64,000 bases of DNA from Paraburkholderia kirstenboschensis. Its GTDB lineage: Bacteria > Pseudomonadota > Gammaproteobacteria > Burkholderiales > Burkholderiaceae. A model generated the notes under the pieces. The model saw only the letters and a list, made by a program, of their open reading frames with translations. It did no database searches and had not been told where the DNA came from. Location of the stretch: positions 1-64,000 of the forward strand of contig NZ_CAJHCR010000012.1 in the NCBI RefSeq assembly GCF_904848585.1. Reading direction: 5' to 3'. This document shows positions 8,284 through 18,142 of this stretch, piece by piece; the stretch's first letter is position 1; each line of letters starts with the position of its first letter. Made by a program: the position numbers and the translations under genes.

Positions 8284-9735
8284 TCACGATCCCCCGGCGT
8301 CGAACCCATCGCTCAACGTCTTCATGAACGCAATAATGTCCTGAATATCCTGATCGGTCATTGCGGGCTGATCTCCGGGTTTGCGATCGAACGGCGCGTC
8401 GGAAGCATCTACGTTCGCGTGGAACTGCGGCGGCAGATCGTTGTACTTTTGCACCTTGCCCGATGCATCGCGCGGATAGATCTTTTCCGGCGACGTATTA
8501 CGCAGATTGTAGAAGTCCATCACCTGCTTCAGGTCGTGGTACACGCCGTTGTGGAAGAACACCTTGCGGTTCGCGACATTGCGCAACGTCGGCGTGAGGA
8601 ACATGCCGCAATACTGCGTCTGTTTCGCGAGATCGTCGCGAAACGGCCCGCATACCCCCATGTCGAAGAACCTCGGATCCTTATTCGCGGGAATGGCTGG
8701 ATTGCGCGGCACACCCAGCGCTTCGTATTGTGTATCGGTAAACACCGGCGGCAGACCGTCCTTGCTCGGCTGACTCAGGTGACAGCCCGCGCAGTTCGCT
8801 TTGTCCTTGTCGTTGAACAATTGCAGGCCGTGGAGTTCGGCATGCGTGAGGCGGGCTTTGCCTTCCAGCCAGTAGTCATACTTGCTCGTGAACGCGTGGA
8901 ATGACGGATCTTCGATCTGATAACGCCCCACCGCGAACATTGCCTCCGAGATCAGCAGGCTCGGATTGCCGACAATGGCCGGCCCGAACATCTGCTTGAA
9001 CTGGTCGATGTACTTCGTCTGCAGCAGCTTGTGCGCGACGTCTTGCGGCGTCTTGTTGGCCATTTCGACGGGATTCGTCAGCGGACCGATTGCCTGGTCC
9101 TGCAAAGTATCGGCGCGGCCGTCCCAGAAGAGGCCGCCTTGCGGCACCATCGCCGGAGCGGCAGGAGTAGCGAGAGCGGTCTTTTGCGCGCGCTCCACGC
9201 CGGCTGCCTGCGAAGCGAGTTGCGTCAGGTCCACCGGCACATCCGTGTCGCCCTGATCGGGGCCGATGCTGAACGGCGCCTGACGATACAGATACGTGAG
9301 CGATGGCGGCGGACGATAACCCGCTTCGCTCATATGCGCGCCGCCGAGCTGAACGGGAAACGCATTATCCGGCGCGTAGGAATTCTTCGGCGAGTGGCAC
9401 GACGCGCAAGACTGTGTGCCGGATGCCGACAATGACTGATCGAAAAAGATCTCCTTGCCGAGCAGCGCCACCGCGCTCAATGGCGCACGCGCCGGACGCA
9501 AGAGACGCACCGGTCGAGGGTTCGTGCCGGTGATCTGTTCGACGATCGCGCCGACCGCGGCCGGCATGCGCTCAGGATTAACAAGTGCATACGCGCCGAG
9601 CGCGACGGCCGCAATGACGATGCAGGCGGCGCTTCGTGCAAGCACCCTGAGCGCTGAGCGGCGGGTGAGAACGGGACCCGGTTCGCCGCCAGCGGGAAGA
9701 GTCGGCGGCAGGGCGGCGTCTGAAGCTTGGTTCAT
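8284..9735 (-). CDS. Di-haem cytochrome c peroxidase (CcpA/MauG family), membrane-anchored
   Basis: A 483-aa protein with two c-type haem motifs, CASCH (110-114) and CAGCH (315-319), separated by about 200 residues as in bacterial di-haem peroxidases. One hydrophobic segment near residues 33-52 follows a polar, proline-rich N-terminus, suggesting an uncleaved anchor with the enzyme in the periplasm. It presumably reduces hydrogen peroxide with electrons from periplasmic cytochrome c. It lies 211 bp downstream of the secreted phosphoesterase gene on the same strand, a pairing I recall from Burkholderia genomes (knowledge, not checked). Confidence 0.9.
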   Translation of the reverse strand: MNQASDAALPPTLPAGGEPGPVLTRRSALRVLARSAACIVIAAVALGAYALVNPERMPAAVGAIVEQITGTNPRPVRLLRPARAPLSAVALLGKEIFFDQSLSASGTQSCASCHSPKNSYAPDNAFPVQLGGAHMSEAGYRPPPSLTYLYRQAPFSIGPDQGDTDVPVDLTQLASQAAGVERAQKTALATPAAPAMVPQGGLFWDGRADTLQDQAIGPLTNPVEMANKTPQDVAHKLLQTKYIDQFKQMFGPAIVGNPSLLISEAMFAVGRYQIEDPSFHAFTSKYDYWLEGKARLTHAELHGLQLFNDKDKANCAGCHLSQPSKDGLPPVFTDTQYEALGVPRNPAIPANKDPRFFDMGVCGPFRDDLAKQTQYCGMFLTPTLRNVANRKVFFHNGVYHDLKQVMDFYNLRNTSPEKIYPRDASGKVQKYNDLPPQFHANVDASDAPFDRKPGDQPAMTDQDIQDIIAFMKTLSDGFDAGGS

Positions 9736-9946
9736 GGCGGTCGTGACAATAGTTCTTCGGATGCGATAAAAAAGGCGAATCGAGCCAGCACATAAGCACT
9801 GGCTCGACCCCGACTACGCTTTGCTGCAAGCCGTGCCCTGCGTCACGCCACCGCGTTCGTCAGCGATGCGCGAAAGACACTCGCGCATCGCATGAACGCC
9901 GGCTGCTCGATGGCGGGTTTTTGCACGGCTCTTGACCAAATCCTCG

Positions 9947-11722
9947 TCAGATTGCCGGCGCTTCCGCCAGTTTCGTACCGAGGTTCTGGTCCAGATACAG
10001 CGGCGCATTGTTGCCCGAGCCCGAGAAGTCGAACATGTTCATGATGCTGCCCGCAGTGGCATCGAACGAACCGCCGCCAATGCGTTGACCGCTGAGCCAG
10101 TTATCCTCGATGAACTTCACGACCGATGCTTGAGTGATCGGCGTGTCGTCGACGAAATTGGCCTTCGCCCACGGCGACACCACGATAAACGGCGTGCGCG
10201 TACCCGGACCGCAACGGCCGTTCACCGCGCCGCCGTTCACGCCCTGCGGCTGCACTGCGCCTGCTGCCGTGCACTGGCCGGCTGCGCTCAGGTTGTCGCT
10301 GCCCGCCACCGTCTTGCCGCCTGCCGATTGCGGCGTCGTCGAGTCGAACGACGAACTCGTAGGCGCCTTGTAGCGATGGTCGTACCAGCCGTCCGAATCG
10401 TCATAGGCGATGATCACGGCGGTGTTCTTCCAGTCAGGCTGCTGCTGCAGGAAGTTGATCACCTTCGTGACGAAAGCCTGTTCGTCGATCGGGTCCGAGT
10501 TGCCCGGATGGCCGTCCTGGACCGCCGGCGCCTTCAGGAAGCTGACCGACGGATAGTTGCCCGCCTTCACCGCGGCAAAGAAGTCGTCGGTGTCGTACTG
10601 GTGATGAACCGGCGTTGCGGTGTTGTCGAGCGGATCGGCCGCGCCGATCACGGCCGTCGACGACGGACGCGTATGCGCAAAGTTCGCCGTGCTCGCGTAG
10701 TACTGGAACCACGCGTGATGCTGAACGTAGTCGGTCTTCGTCGCGTTGAGCACCTGCGAGAAGGTCGAGCGAGCGCAGCCCGTTGTGCCGTTCGCGTTGA
10801 CCGTCTGCAGATTGAAGCCGCCCATGAAGCCGCCCCACGTGATGTTCTTCGCGTTGAGCAGGTCGCCGATGTTCTTGTTGTTCGACGACATCGTGCCCGT
10901 CACCGTGCTGCCCGCCGCGCTCGTGCAGACGTCGCCGGTCGGGTCGAGGTCGCCGACCATCGTGAAGCCGCCGGCCGAATCCGGAATCGCGTTGCCCGAG
11001 GTGCCGCCCGAAACGATCACGCCGTTGTTCTGGCCGGAAACGACTGCAAGCGCGCCCGGCGTCGACGGACCATACGTGTCGGTGTACGCGTTCTGGTTCA
11101 TCGCGAAGTGCTGCGCGTAGTTCCACAGCGCAGTGACGGTGTTGCCGTCGAAGTAGCCGAGCACCTGGCCCTTGGTCGCGAATGCCCCGGTGCTGCCGGC
11201 TATCGTCGAACCGGCTGCGGTGAAGAGCGGGAACGAATCCATCGCGCCGTTGTTATAGGCGAGCTGTTCGGCGGCGTACGCGTGGTTTTGACTCGACGTG
11301 TTCGCCTGCGAGCGGTCGAGGCGGAACGGCAACAGATCCGCTGCGGGCAGACCGAGCCCGGCGATGGTCACGAGACCGACCGTGCGGCCTGCCGTATTCG
11401 GCGACGTAGGTAGCGCATTGGGATTGGTCGCGATCAGGTTGTTGCTCGCGAGGTTATTGACCGTCGGCGTGCCTGCGGCCGCCGTGAATTGCGGTTCGCC
11501 CACCGGATTCGACGCTTGCGGATAAGTCGCGAAGTAGTGATCGAACGAGACGTTCTCGCCGAAGATCACGACGACGTGCTTGATCGGCGTGGCGGTGGCA
11601 ACGGCATCCTGTGCCGACACTGACGGTGCCGGCGATGAGGCCGGACTGGTGCTGTGGTTGCCGCAAGCGGCGAGCGTCAGCAGCGCGGCAAAAGGAATAG
11701 GTAAGAGGGTTCTGCGGAACAT
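9947..11722 (-). CDS. Secreted phosphoesterase lipoprotein (AcpA/phospholipase C superfamily)
   Basis: A 591-aa protein of the phosphoesterase family PF04185. KHVVVIFGENVSFDHYF near the mature N-terminus carries the metal-binding Glu-Asn pair, and later blocks HPGNSDPIDEQAFV and DSDGWYDHR supply further ligands. The N-terminus MFRRTLLPIPFAALLTLAAC is a lipoprotein signal with lipobox LAAC, so the protein is probably lipid-anchored after export. ATG 11722 is preceded by CTGGAG at good spacing, which decides against the in-frame start 14 codons upstream. The substrate (phosphomonoester or phospholipid) is not determined. Confidence 0.9.
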   Translation of the reverse strand: MFRRTLLPIPFAALLTLAACGNHSTSPASSPAPSVSAQDAVATATPIKHVVVIFGENVSFDHYFATYPQASNPVGEPQFTAAAGTPTVNNLASNNLIATNPNALPTSPNTAGRTVGLVTIAGLGLPAADLLPFRLDRSQANTSSQNHAYAAEQLAYNNGAMDSFPLFTAAGSTIAGSTGAFATKGQVLGYFDGNTVTALWNYAQHFAMNQNAYTDTYGPSTPGALAVVSGQNNGVIVSGGTSGNAIPDSAGGFTMVGDLDPTGDVCTSAAGSTVTGTMSSNNKNIGDLLNAKNITWGGFMGGFNLQTVNANGTTGCARSTFSQVLNATKTDYVQHHAWFQYYASTANFAHTRPSSTAVIGAADPLDNTATPVHHQYDTDDFFAAVKAGNYPSVSFLKAPAVQDGHPGNSDPIDEQAFVTKVINFLQQQPDWKNTAVIIAYDDSDGWYDHRYKAPTSSSFDSTTPQSAGGKTVAGSDNLSAAGQCTAAGAVQPQGVNGGAVNGRCGPGTRTPFIVVSPWAKANFVDDTPITQASVVKFIEDNWLSGQRIGGGSFDATAGSIMNMFDFSGSGNNAPLYLDQNLGTKLAEAPAI

Positions 11723-12115
11723 GTGACTGGCTCCAGATTCGACTTCGCCATTCAGCGCTTCCATTAATGTACGTGTGGAGTTCGCTGGGGATAGTGTTTA
11801 TTGGAAATGATGCGGCGCTTGTCGATGCTGCACGCTGCGGCAACCACAAGCTGCGCGCATTGAAGCATTCGATGATTAAGATTTAAGGGCGCGCATATTA
11901 CGTTGGCTCTCGGCCACCATTCATTTTGGTAACCGTTGCTGTCGTTGTGCTGACGGTTGCACGGCGCGCGGCGGCCCCGAGCGCTGTTCGCCCACGGCGA
12001 CGCGGCACGATGGATGCTGCACCATCCAGACGTAGTTCGCCGGACAGGCCTCCTCAAAGGTGCGCTGCCGTAGGTGCGCTGCCGTGATCCCGTAATCTCT
12101 TTTCGAGGATTCGCC
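11723..12115. other. Divergent intergenic region, 393 bp
   Basis: This promoter region lies between the phosphoesterase (minus) and the SDR (plus). It includes a short AT-rich patch near 11870-11900 (ATGATTAAGATTTAAGG) that could hold promoter elements. I see no RNA gene or convincing small ORF. Confidence 0.5.
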
Positions 12116-13132
12116 ATGACTGTGAAGCTCAAACCGGTCGGTCAGCAGGTCATCGTCATTACCGGGGCGACGAGCGGCATTGGCCTTGCTACTGCGCGTC
12201 TTGCCGCGAGCAAAGGAGCGCGGCTCATGCTGGTCGCTCGCGACGAGGAAGCGCTGACCGCCCTCTCCAGACAACTTGGCGACCAGGGCGCGCTCGTCGA
12301 CTATACCGTTGCCGACGTGAGCAATGCCGAGCAATTGCAGGCTGCCGCCGACAAGGCCATTGCGCGCTTCGGCGGCTTCGACACGTGGGTCAACAACGCC
12401 GGCGCGTCGATCTTCGGCCGTTGCGCCGACGTGCCCATCGACGAGCAGAAAGAGTTGTTCGAGACGAACTTCTGGGGCGTCGTGCAGGGGTCGATGATTG
12501 CGCTCGCACACCTGAGGCAGCGCGGCGGTGCGCTGATCAATCTGGGCAGCGAACTGTCGGACATCGCGCTGCCGCTGCAGGCCGCGTATGTCGCGTCCAA
12601 ACACGCAGTGAAGGGTTATACCGACGCATTGCGCATGGAACTGCTGGAGGAACGCGCGCCGGTTTCAGTTACGCTGATCAAGCCGTCGGGCATTCATACG
12701 CAGTTTGTCGAGCATGCACGCAATCATCTCGACGTGCAGCCAAAACTGCCGGCGCCGGTCTATGCACCGGACATCGTCGCCAAGGCTATTCTGCATGCCG
12801 CCGCTACGCCGGTGCGCGATTTGTATGTCGGCGGCGCATCGGCGGCAATGGTCACGTTCGCGCGGCGGGCGCCCAATCTGTATGACCGCGTGATGGGCCG
12901 TCTTGGCATATTGTCGCAACGGACCCAGGAGCCGCCGCACACGGCAGCCGGCAATAGCGGCGGCGATGGCGCATTGCGTGAGCGTTCCGAACAGAAGCGC
13001 CGGGTGTTGGAGTCGAGCCTGTACACGCAGGCGTCGATGTATCCGCGGCAGACCGCATTGCTCGCCGCGGGCGCAGCCGCGGTGTGGATGCTCGCGCGTT
13101 ATGCGCGGTCGTCGCATGGGGGACGCGTGTAG
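12116..13132 (+). CDS. Short-chain dehydrogenase/reductase with C-terminal membrane segment
   Basis: A 338-aa classical SDR. The NAD(P)-binding TGATSGIG lies at residues 16-23, NNAG in the fourth strand, and catalytic YVASK follows a serine-bearing strand. The Rossmann core ends near residue 270. The remaining tail is basic and then hydrophobic (TALLAAGAAAVWMLARYA), which suggests a C-terminal membrane anchor. ATG 12116 has GAGG upstream. The substrate is unknown. It runs convergently with the BON-domain gene. Confidence 0.88.
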   Translation: MTVKLKPVGQQVIVITGATSGIGLATARLAASKGARLMLVARDEEALTALSRQLGDQGALVDYTVADVSNAEQLQAAADKAIARFGGFDTWVNNAGASIFGRCADVPIDEQKELFETNFWGVVQGSMIALAHLRQRGGALINLGSELSDIALPLQAAYVASKHAVKGYTDALRMELLEERAPVSVTLIKPSGIHTQFVEHARNHLDVQPKLPAPVYAPDIVAKAILHAAATPVRDLYVGGASAAMVTFARRAPNLYDRVMGRLGILSQRTQEPPHTAAGNSGGDGALRERSEQKRRVLESSLYTQASMYPRQTALLAAGAAAVWMLARYARSSHGGRV

Positions 13133-13270
13133 CCGATGGGCCGCGCGTGTGGTTCACTTACCAGGACAAAGGGTAGCGCCTCATAGGTGAAGCAGTGCGA
13201 GAGCAGTGCAGGGCGCAACCCTTCGTCGTCCGATGCAATCAGGCGTAATGCCACTGAACAACTCGGGCGA

Positions 13271-13639
13271 TCAGCCTCCGCCGCCGCTCGGAACGCCTAT
13301 CGTGAGCTTGTTCGACACGGACTTCACGCCAGCGACGCTTTTTGCCACGTCCTCGGCCTGCGGAATCTGAGCGCCGTCAGGCACCGATCCTGTTAGCGTC
13401 ACTGCGCCGCCGCGCGCCCGCACGAACACGTTCGACACGTCGAAGCCCTGCGCTTTTGCCAACGCCTTGCGCACGTCGAGACCGAGCTTGCGGTCCGTCT
13501 TTTTCACCGCTTTTGTGCGCGCAGTCGTGGAGTCCGTCATGTCGGACGGCGCCGCATCGCTCGATTGCGCATACGCACTCGATGCAGTTGCCAGACACAA
13601 TGCGATGCCGAGCGTCTTCAAAAGATTGACTGTTTTCAC
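13271..13639 (-). CDS. Small periplasmic BON-domain protein
   Basis: About 122 aa. A Sec signal peptide (KTVNLLKTLGIALCLATASSAYA) is followed by a basic linker and one BON domain with the characteristic pattern RKAL..., VTLTGSVPD, A...V.GV.SV.N.L. BON domains bind phospholipid surfaces and occur in osmotic-stress proteins such as OsmY. I chose the GTG at 13639 because GGAG sits just upstream and it gives a textbook signal peptide; an ATG at 13681 would add 14 polar residues. The tail is Gly-rich. Confidence 0.82.
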   Translation of the reverse strand: MKTVNLLKTLGIALCLATASSAYAQSSDAAPSDMTDSTTARTKAVKKTDRKLGLDVRKALAKAQGFDVSNVFVRARGGAVTLTGSVPDGAQIPQAEDVAKSVAGVKSVSNKLTIGVPSGGGG

Positions 13640-14069
13640 GTTTTCTCCATCCTTGAAAAAGTTAATGTCGCTTCGTTGCATGCAAAATAATATGCGCCTG
13701 TGAGCGGTGTTCTTCTCACCGGGAGCATCCTGTCTTGTAGAAACGCGATGCCGTGGCGCTCCCGGCGCGCTTAAACAATAGTTCAGCATGCGCGCTCATG
13801 CTGGAAAAACTGGCGGTGGCGCGAAACGGCATGCTCCGGCCTGGGGATGCCCTCCGGTCTATGCGTGCGTTTCTTTGCGGTCGTCGCGGTTGTCAAACGC
13901 GGTCATTCCGTGTCGAGAAAGATCTGCACTGGCAGGCATCAGTGCGTCATACGCAGTTTGGCATTAAGCTCTCAACGGGCGAAGCGTGCGTGACATTGCG
14001 CGATCCGCCAAAGAACGATGAGTCGCAAATAACCTTGAATGCACTTGCCAACTTGAGAGGGAGTCAGCC
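13640..14069. other. Divergent intergenic region, 430 bp
   Basis: This spacer lies between the BON-domain gene (minus) and the DUF4148 gene (plus). An open frame at 13753-14073 crosses it but lacks a ribosome site or family signal and overlaps the real downstream start. I see no RNA gene or clear repeat. Confidence 0.5.
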
Positions 14070-14387
14070 ATGAAGCGCGTTGCCATCAAACAGATCATGC
14101 TCGGCCTTGCGGTTACCGCGATGGTCGCGGCCGGCATGCCACTCGCCGCCGCGCAAACCACGACCGACACAGACGCACAGACCGCGCAGCCCGGTGTTGC
14201 CAGCGCCGCCAAGCCGACCAAGGCCGAGCGTAAAGAGGCACGCAAACAGGCTCGCGCGAAGAAGAATGCGGAGCTCAAGAAGCTGGAGGACGCAGGCTAT
14301 CAGCCGTCGCGGAACGACCCGAACTATCCGACCGATCTGCAAAATGCGCAGAAGAAGGCGGGCATCGGCACAGGCGCGAGCCAGTAG
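14070..14387 (+). CDS. Small secreted DUF4148-like protein
   Basis: A 105-aa protein with a Sec signal ending near PLAAA, then a lysine/arginine-rich helix (KAERKEARKQARAKKNAEL) and the end motif LEDAGYQPSRNDPNYPTDLQ. The last motif matches the L-x-AGY-x-P...YP-x-x-L pattern of DUF4148, an abundant Burkholderia family of unknown function. A strong GAGGGAG ribosome site precedes ATG 14070. It probably is a periplasmic monocistronic stress protein, but that is inference. Confidence 0.85.
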   Translation: MKRVAIKQIMLGLAVTAMVAAGMPLAAAQTTTDTDAQTAQPGVASAAKPTKAERKEARKQARAKKNAELKKLEDAGYQPSRNDPNYPTDLQNAQKKAGIGTGASQ

Positions 14388-14409
14388 GCATTAACCCGTA
14401 ATCCGGGCC

Positions 14410-14452
14410 GCCGGGCAGCGTGACTTTGATGCAGCCCGGCGCAATGCTTTTT
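14410..14452 (+). terminator. Possible terminator after the DUF4148 gene
   Basis: Arms GCCGGGC (14410-14416) and GCCCGGC (14434-14440) are separated by a 17-nt loop, and a CTTTTTC tract follows at about 14447. The stem is strong but the loop is long. Confidence 0.4.
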
Positions 14453-14940
14453 CAAACGGCGCGCGTGGCGCTCTGCAATGATCGCTGCAAGTCCGCTGTT
14501 GGAACACGGCCTCTCGTTGCCAGTGTCCGCTGCGCCGAAACCGCGAGCGCCAATCATCGCGTGGACTCTCGTTTCGGCTGACGAATAGCACGCGAATAAC
14601 CGTTTGAAAAGGTCGTTATTGCGCAGTGGCACCGGCGCATCTGATCGTCCCGCAGCGTATTTTCTGCTTCGCAAACCCTTCATTTGGCTTGGAGCGACAT
14701 CTTCGCCCAACGCCTCTAGCCTCGGCGAAACCCTTACCCATAAAGGCTTCGACGGCGGCGAAACAGCGCCCATGCGACACGGGTGTCGTATTTCCACATG
14801 TGGTTGTCGCAAATAGTCGGCTAGGCGTACTTTTTTCTGGCAACTATGTATGGACAGCGCGGACGACGTCCGCTCACAGCTTTGCATGGGACCAGCGTAA
14901 GTGTTTTGCACTATCTCTGGCCGACATAGGAGAGCATTCA
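14453..14940. other. Leader region of the choline transporter operon
   Basis: About 490 bp without a convincing gene. It presumably holds the promoter of choVW. The ribosome site TAGGAGAG lies directly before the choV start at 14941. I cannot identify an operator by eye. Confidence 0.5.
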
Positions 14941-16122
14941 ATGAATTCCCCCAAGGTCGTGGTCGAAGGGCTGTGCAAGGTATTCGGCACCAACCCGAAA
15001 CAGGCGCTCGGCATGCTGGCGGGCGGCGCGACGAAAGAAGAAGTCTTTGCGCGAACCGGTCAGATCGTCGGCGTTCACAACGTATCGTTCGAAGTCAAGG
15101 AAGGCGAGATCTTCGTGCTAATGGGGCTTTCCGGCTCCGGCAAGTCGACGCTCATTCGCCTGATCAACCGGCTCGTGGAACCGTCGGCGGGCAAGGTGCT
15201 GATCGATGGGCGCGACGTGGCCAGCGTGCCGCGCGCCGAATTGACCGCGCTGCGCCGCAAGGACATGAGCATGGTCTTCCAGTCGTTTGCGCTGATGCCG
15301 CAACGCACTGTGCTGTCGAACGCAGCCTTTGGACTCGAAGTGGCGGGCGTTAGCCGCAAGGAACGCGAAGCGCGCGCGATGACCGTGCTCGAGCAGGTCG
15401 GCCTCGCGCCGTTCGCGGCGAAGCTGCCCGCGCAACTGTCGGGAGGGATGCAGCAGCGCGTCGGTCTTGCGCGGGCGCTCGCAGTCAACCCGTCGTTGAT
15501 GATCATGGACGAAGCGTTCTCCGCGCTCGATCCGTTAAAGCGCAAGGAAATGCAGAACGTGCTGCTCGATCTGCAACGCGAGCAGCAGCGCACGATCCTG
15601 TTCGTGTCGCACGATCTTGAAGAAGCCATGCGCATCGGCACACGCATCGCGATCATGGAAGGTGGCAAGGTGGTGCAGATCGGCACGCCGCAGGAAATCA
15701 TCACGAATCCCGCTGACGATTACGTGCGCGCTTTCTTCGAAGGCATCGACACCAGCCGTTATCTGACGGCCGGCGATCTGATGCAGACCGATGCCGTGCC
15801 GCTGATGCATTCGCATTCGCCGCAGATCGACGTGTCCAGTGTGGCCGCCACGTTGAACGGCAGCGCCGACTATGCGTTCGTGCTCGACAGCGAACGCAAG
15901 ATTCGCGGCTTCGTGTGTCGCGACGAAACAGGCAGCGCGTCGGCGAAACTCAACTACGTCGAGTGCATTCGACGCACCACACCGCTAGACGATGTGGTCG
16001 AACGCGTGGTCGCGAGCCGCGCGCCTTTGCCGGTCGTCGAAGCAGACGGCTCCTACTGTGGTTCGGTCAACAAGACGAACGTGTTGAACGTTCTCACGCG
16101 CCATCGAGGTTCCCATGTCTGA
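14941..16122 (+). CDS. choV: Choline/betaine ABC transporter ATPase (ChoV/ProV type)
   Basis: A 393-aa ATPase energising uptake of choline or another quaternary amine. Walker A is GLSGSGKST (62-70), signature LSGGMQQR (from 166), Walker B LMIMDEAFSALD. The insert QALGMLAGGATKEEVFARTG before the first strand is typical of ProV/OpuAA/ChoV. The C-terminal third is a CBS-like regulatory domain. The ATG follows TAGGAGAG. It overlaps the permease gene by 8 bp. Proximity to sdaA and sox genes favours a catabolic choline/betaine system over osmoprotection only. Confidence 0.9.
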   Translation: MNSPKVVVEGLCKVFGTNPKQALGMLAGGATKEEVFARTGQIVGVHNVSFEVKEGEIFVLMGLSGSGKSTLIRLINRLVEPSAGKVLIDGRDVASVPRAELTALRRKDMSMVFQSFALMPQRTVLSNAAFGLEVAGVSRKEREARAMTVLEQVGLAPFAAKLPAQLSGGMQQRVGLARALAVNPSLMIMDEAFSALDPLKRKEMQNVLLDLQREQQRTILFVSHDLEEAMRIGTRIAIMEGGKVVQIGTPQEIITNPADDYVRAFFEGIDTSRYLTAGDLMQTDAVPLMHSHSPQIDVSSVAATLNGSADYAFVLDSERKIRGFVCRDETGSASAKLNYVECIRRTTPLDDVVERVVASRAPLPVVEADGSYCGSVNKTNVLNVLTRHRGSHV

Positions 16123-17017
16123 AATCATTCCACTTGGCGCCTGGGTCGATCACGGCGTTCACTATCTGCTCGACCACGACGCAAAGACTTTCGATTCCAT
16201 CGGCAAAGTCATCGAGGGTTTTGCGGCGCTGATCGAACAAGGTCTGCAAGCCGTTCCCATGTGGGCGCTGATGGCGTTCTTTGTCGGCATCGGATTGTGG
16301 CGGGTTGGCTGGCGTTTCGCGCTCTTCACCTTGCTTGCGATGCTGCTGATCTACGGCACCGGGTTCTGGGATCAGATGGTGATCACGCTCGGCCTCACGT
16401 TGTCGTCCACGTTGATCAGTCTCTTGCTCGGCGTACCTCTTGGCATCTGGACTGCCAAAAGCCGCACCGTCGAAATGATCGTGCGTCCGGTGCTCGACCT
16501 GATGCAGACCATGCCCGCCTTCGTCTATCTGATTCCGGCCGCGATGCTGTTCGGCCTCGGCCGCGTGCCCGGCATTCTTTCCACGGTGATCTTCGCAATG
16601 CCGCCCGCGGTGCGTCTCACGTCGCTCGGCATCAAGCACGTGAATCGCGAGATCGTCGAAGCGGGGCAGGCGTTCGGCTGCACGCCGTGGCAATTGCTCT
16701 ACAAGGTGCAGTTTCCGAATGCGCTGCCGTCGATCATGACGGGCGTGAATCAGACCATCATGATGGCGCTGTCGATGGTGATCATCGCGTCGATGGTCGG
16801 CGCGGGCGGTCTCGGCAACGACGTGCTCGCCAGTATTCAGCGGCTCGACATCGGGCTCGGCTTCGAAAGCGGACTCTCGGTCGTGATGCTCGCGATCATT
16901 CTGGACCGCATCACGGAGAGCTTTGGCCGCTCGCCGGGCATGGCGCGCGCGCCGCTTCTCTCGGGCTTGCGCAGTCTGATGAAGGTGCGCCGGGCGCCGG
17001 CGGCGCAGCACAGCTGA
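16115..17017 (+). CDS. choW: Choline/betaine ABC transporter permease (ChoW/ProW type)
   Basis: A 300-aa inner-membrane permease with about six helices. The family EAA-like loop is EAGQAFGCTPWQLLYKVQFPNALPSIMTGVNQ (about residues 184-215), and the block LLGVPLGIWTAKSR is typical of ProW/ChoW. It partners the ATPase encoded upstream, with which it overlaps, and probably the ChoX receptor encoded past the regulator. Confidence 0.92.
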   Translation: MSEIIPLGAWVDHGVHYLLDHDAKTFDSIGKVIEGFAALIEQGLQAVPMWALMAFFVGIGLWRVGWRFALFTLLAMLLIYGTGFWDQMVITLGLTLSSTLISLLLGVPLGIWTAKSRTVEMIVRPVLDLMQTMPAFVYLIPAAMLFGLGRVPGILSTVIFAMPPAVRLTSLGIKHVNREIVEAGQAFGCTPWQLLYKVQFPNALPSIMTGVNQTIMMALSMVIIASMVGAGGLGNDVLASIQRLDIGLGFESGLSVVMLAIILDRITESFGRSPGMARAPLLSGLRSLMKVRRAPAAQHS

Positions 17018-17024
17018 GCCGCCC

Positions 17025-18023
17025 ATGAAGCGCGACGCGATCACCCAGGTCGAGGCCCCTTCAGATTCGCCGCTTTCCCGGCTCGCGCACGTCGGCTTTC
17101 TGACGCTGCCAAACTTTTCGATGATCGCGTTCACGAGCGCGGTCGAAGTGCTGCGCATGGCCAACTATGTGGGCCGCGCGGAGCACTACAGGTGGTCTGT
17201 AATCACGCCAGACGGCGAACCGGCGCGGGCGAGCAACGGTATTACGGTGAAGCCCACCACGACGCTCGCGCAAGCCGGCATGCCCGACGTGCTGATCGTC
17301 TGCGCGGGCTGGCATGTGCGCGATTACGTCAACGAAACGGTGATCGGCCTGCTGCGCGACGTGGCGGCTGAGGGCGTACCGCTCGGCGGCATTTGCACGG
17401 GACCGTATGCGCTACTAGCAGCCGGGCTGCTCGACGGCTATCGCTGCACTGTGCATTGGGAAGACATGTCGCCGCTGCACAAGAGTTACCCAGATGTGCG
17501 TTTCGCCGACGAGCTCTTCGTGATCGACCGCGACCGCATGACCTGCACGGGCGGCACCGCGCCGCTCGATCTGATGCTGAAACTGGTTGCCATGCGGCTC
17601 GGTCATCCGGTCGCGGCGCAGGTGTCCGAGCAGTTCATCGTGGAAAGGATACGAGGCTCGACGGATTATCAGCATATTCCCGTCGACGCCCGTGTCGGTT
17701 TCTCGCGCGCCGAACTGATAGAGGTCGTGCGATTGATGGAGGCGAATATCGAAGAGCCCTTATCGCTCGACGAACTAGCGCGGCTCGTGCGTCTGTCGCA
17801 ACGCCATTTGCAGCGCATGTTCAAGATGTTCCTGAGCGTATCGCCGACGCACTATTACCTGACGCTGCGCCTGCGGCGCGCGCGTGAACTGCTGCGCAAC
17901 ACCGACGCTTCCATCGCGCGCGTCACGGCCGTTTGCGGGTTTCATTCGCCGTGCCATTTCAGCAAGGCGTACCGCGCGCAATTCGGTCACGCACCGAGCG
18001 TCGAGCGGCGGCTGTCGGCGTAG
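17025..18023 (+). CDS. GATase1-like/AraC-family transcriptional regulator (GlxA/GbdR type)
   Basis: A 332-aa protein. The N-terminal DJ-1/PfpI-like amidotransferase-like domain carries the elbow GGICTG with Cys124. The C-terminal AraC double helix-turn-helix is visible in SLDELARLVRLSQRHLQRMF and VTAVCGFHSPCHFSKAYR. GbdR, CdhR and SouR, which control betaine, carnitine and sarcosine catabolism in pseudomonads, share this architecture. The gene starts 7 bp after choW and lies between choW and choX, so it is probably co-transcribed and acts on this locus. Ligand identity is not determinable. Confidence 0.88.
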   Translation: MKRDAITQVEAPSDSPLSRLAHVGFLTLPNFSMIAFTSAVEVLRMANYVGRAEHYRWSVITPDGEPARASNGITVKPTTTLAQAGMPDVLIVCAGWHVRDYVNETVIGLLRDVAAEGVPLGGICTGPYALLAAGLLDGYRCTVHWEDMSPLHKSYPDVRFADELFVIDRDRMTCTGGTAPLDLMLKLVAMRLGHPVAAQVSEQFIVERIRGSTDYQHIPVDARVGFSRAELIEVVRLMEANIEEPLSLDELARLVRLSQRHLQRMFKMFLSVSPTHYYLTLRLRRARELLRNTDASIARVTAVCGFHSPCHFSKAYRAQFGHAPSVERRLSA

Positions 18024-18142
18024 GACGTTTGTGCTTCGAGTTCGGTGGCGTGCGTTCGCGCATGCTTCGATGCGCAACAGGCAGTGTCGAAGAACTTCGC
18101 GGAATAAACCAGTCAAGCATTCAATCACCCTGAGGAAACGCC

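Noticed and set aside
9932..11413. Long plus-strand open frame (493 aa) opposite the phosphoesterase
   Set aside because: Arg/His-rich antisense frame of a clear gene with signal peptide and motifs; a typical high-GC shadow.
13753..14073. 106-aa frame between BON and DUF4148 genes
   Set aside because: No ribosome site, overlaps the DUF4148 start, composition not gene-like.
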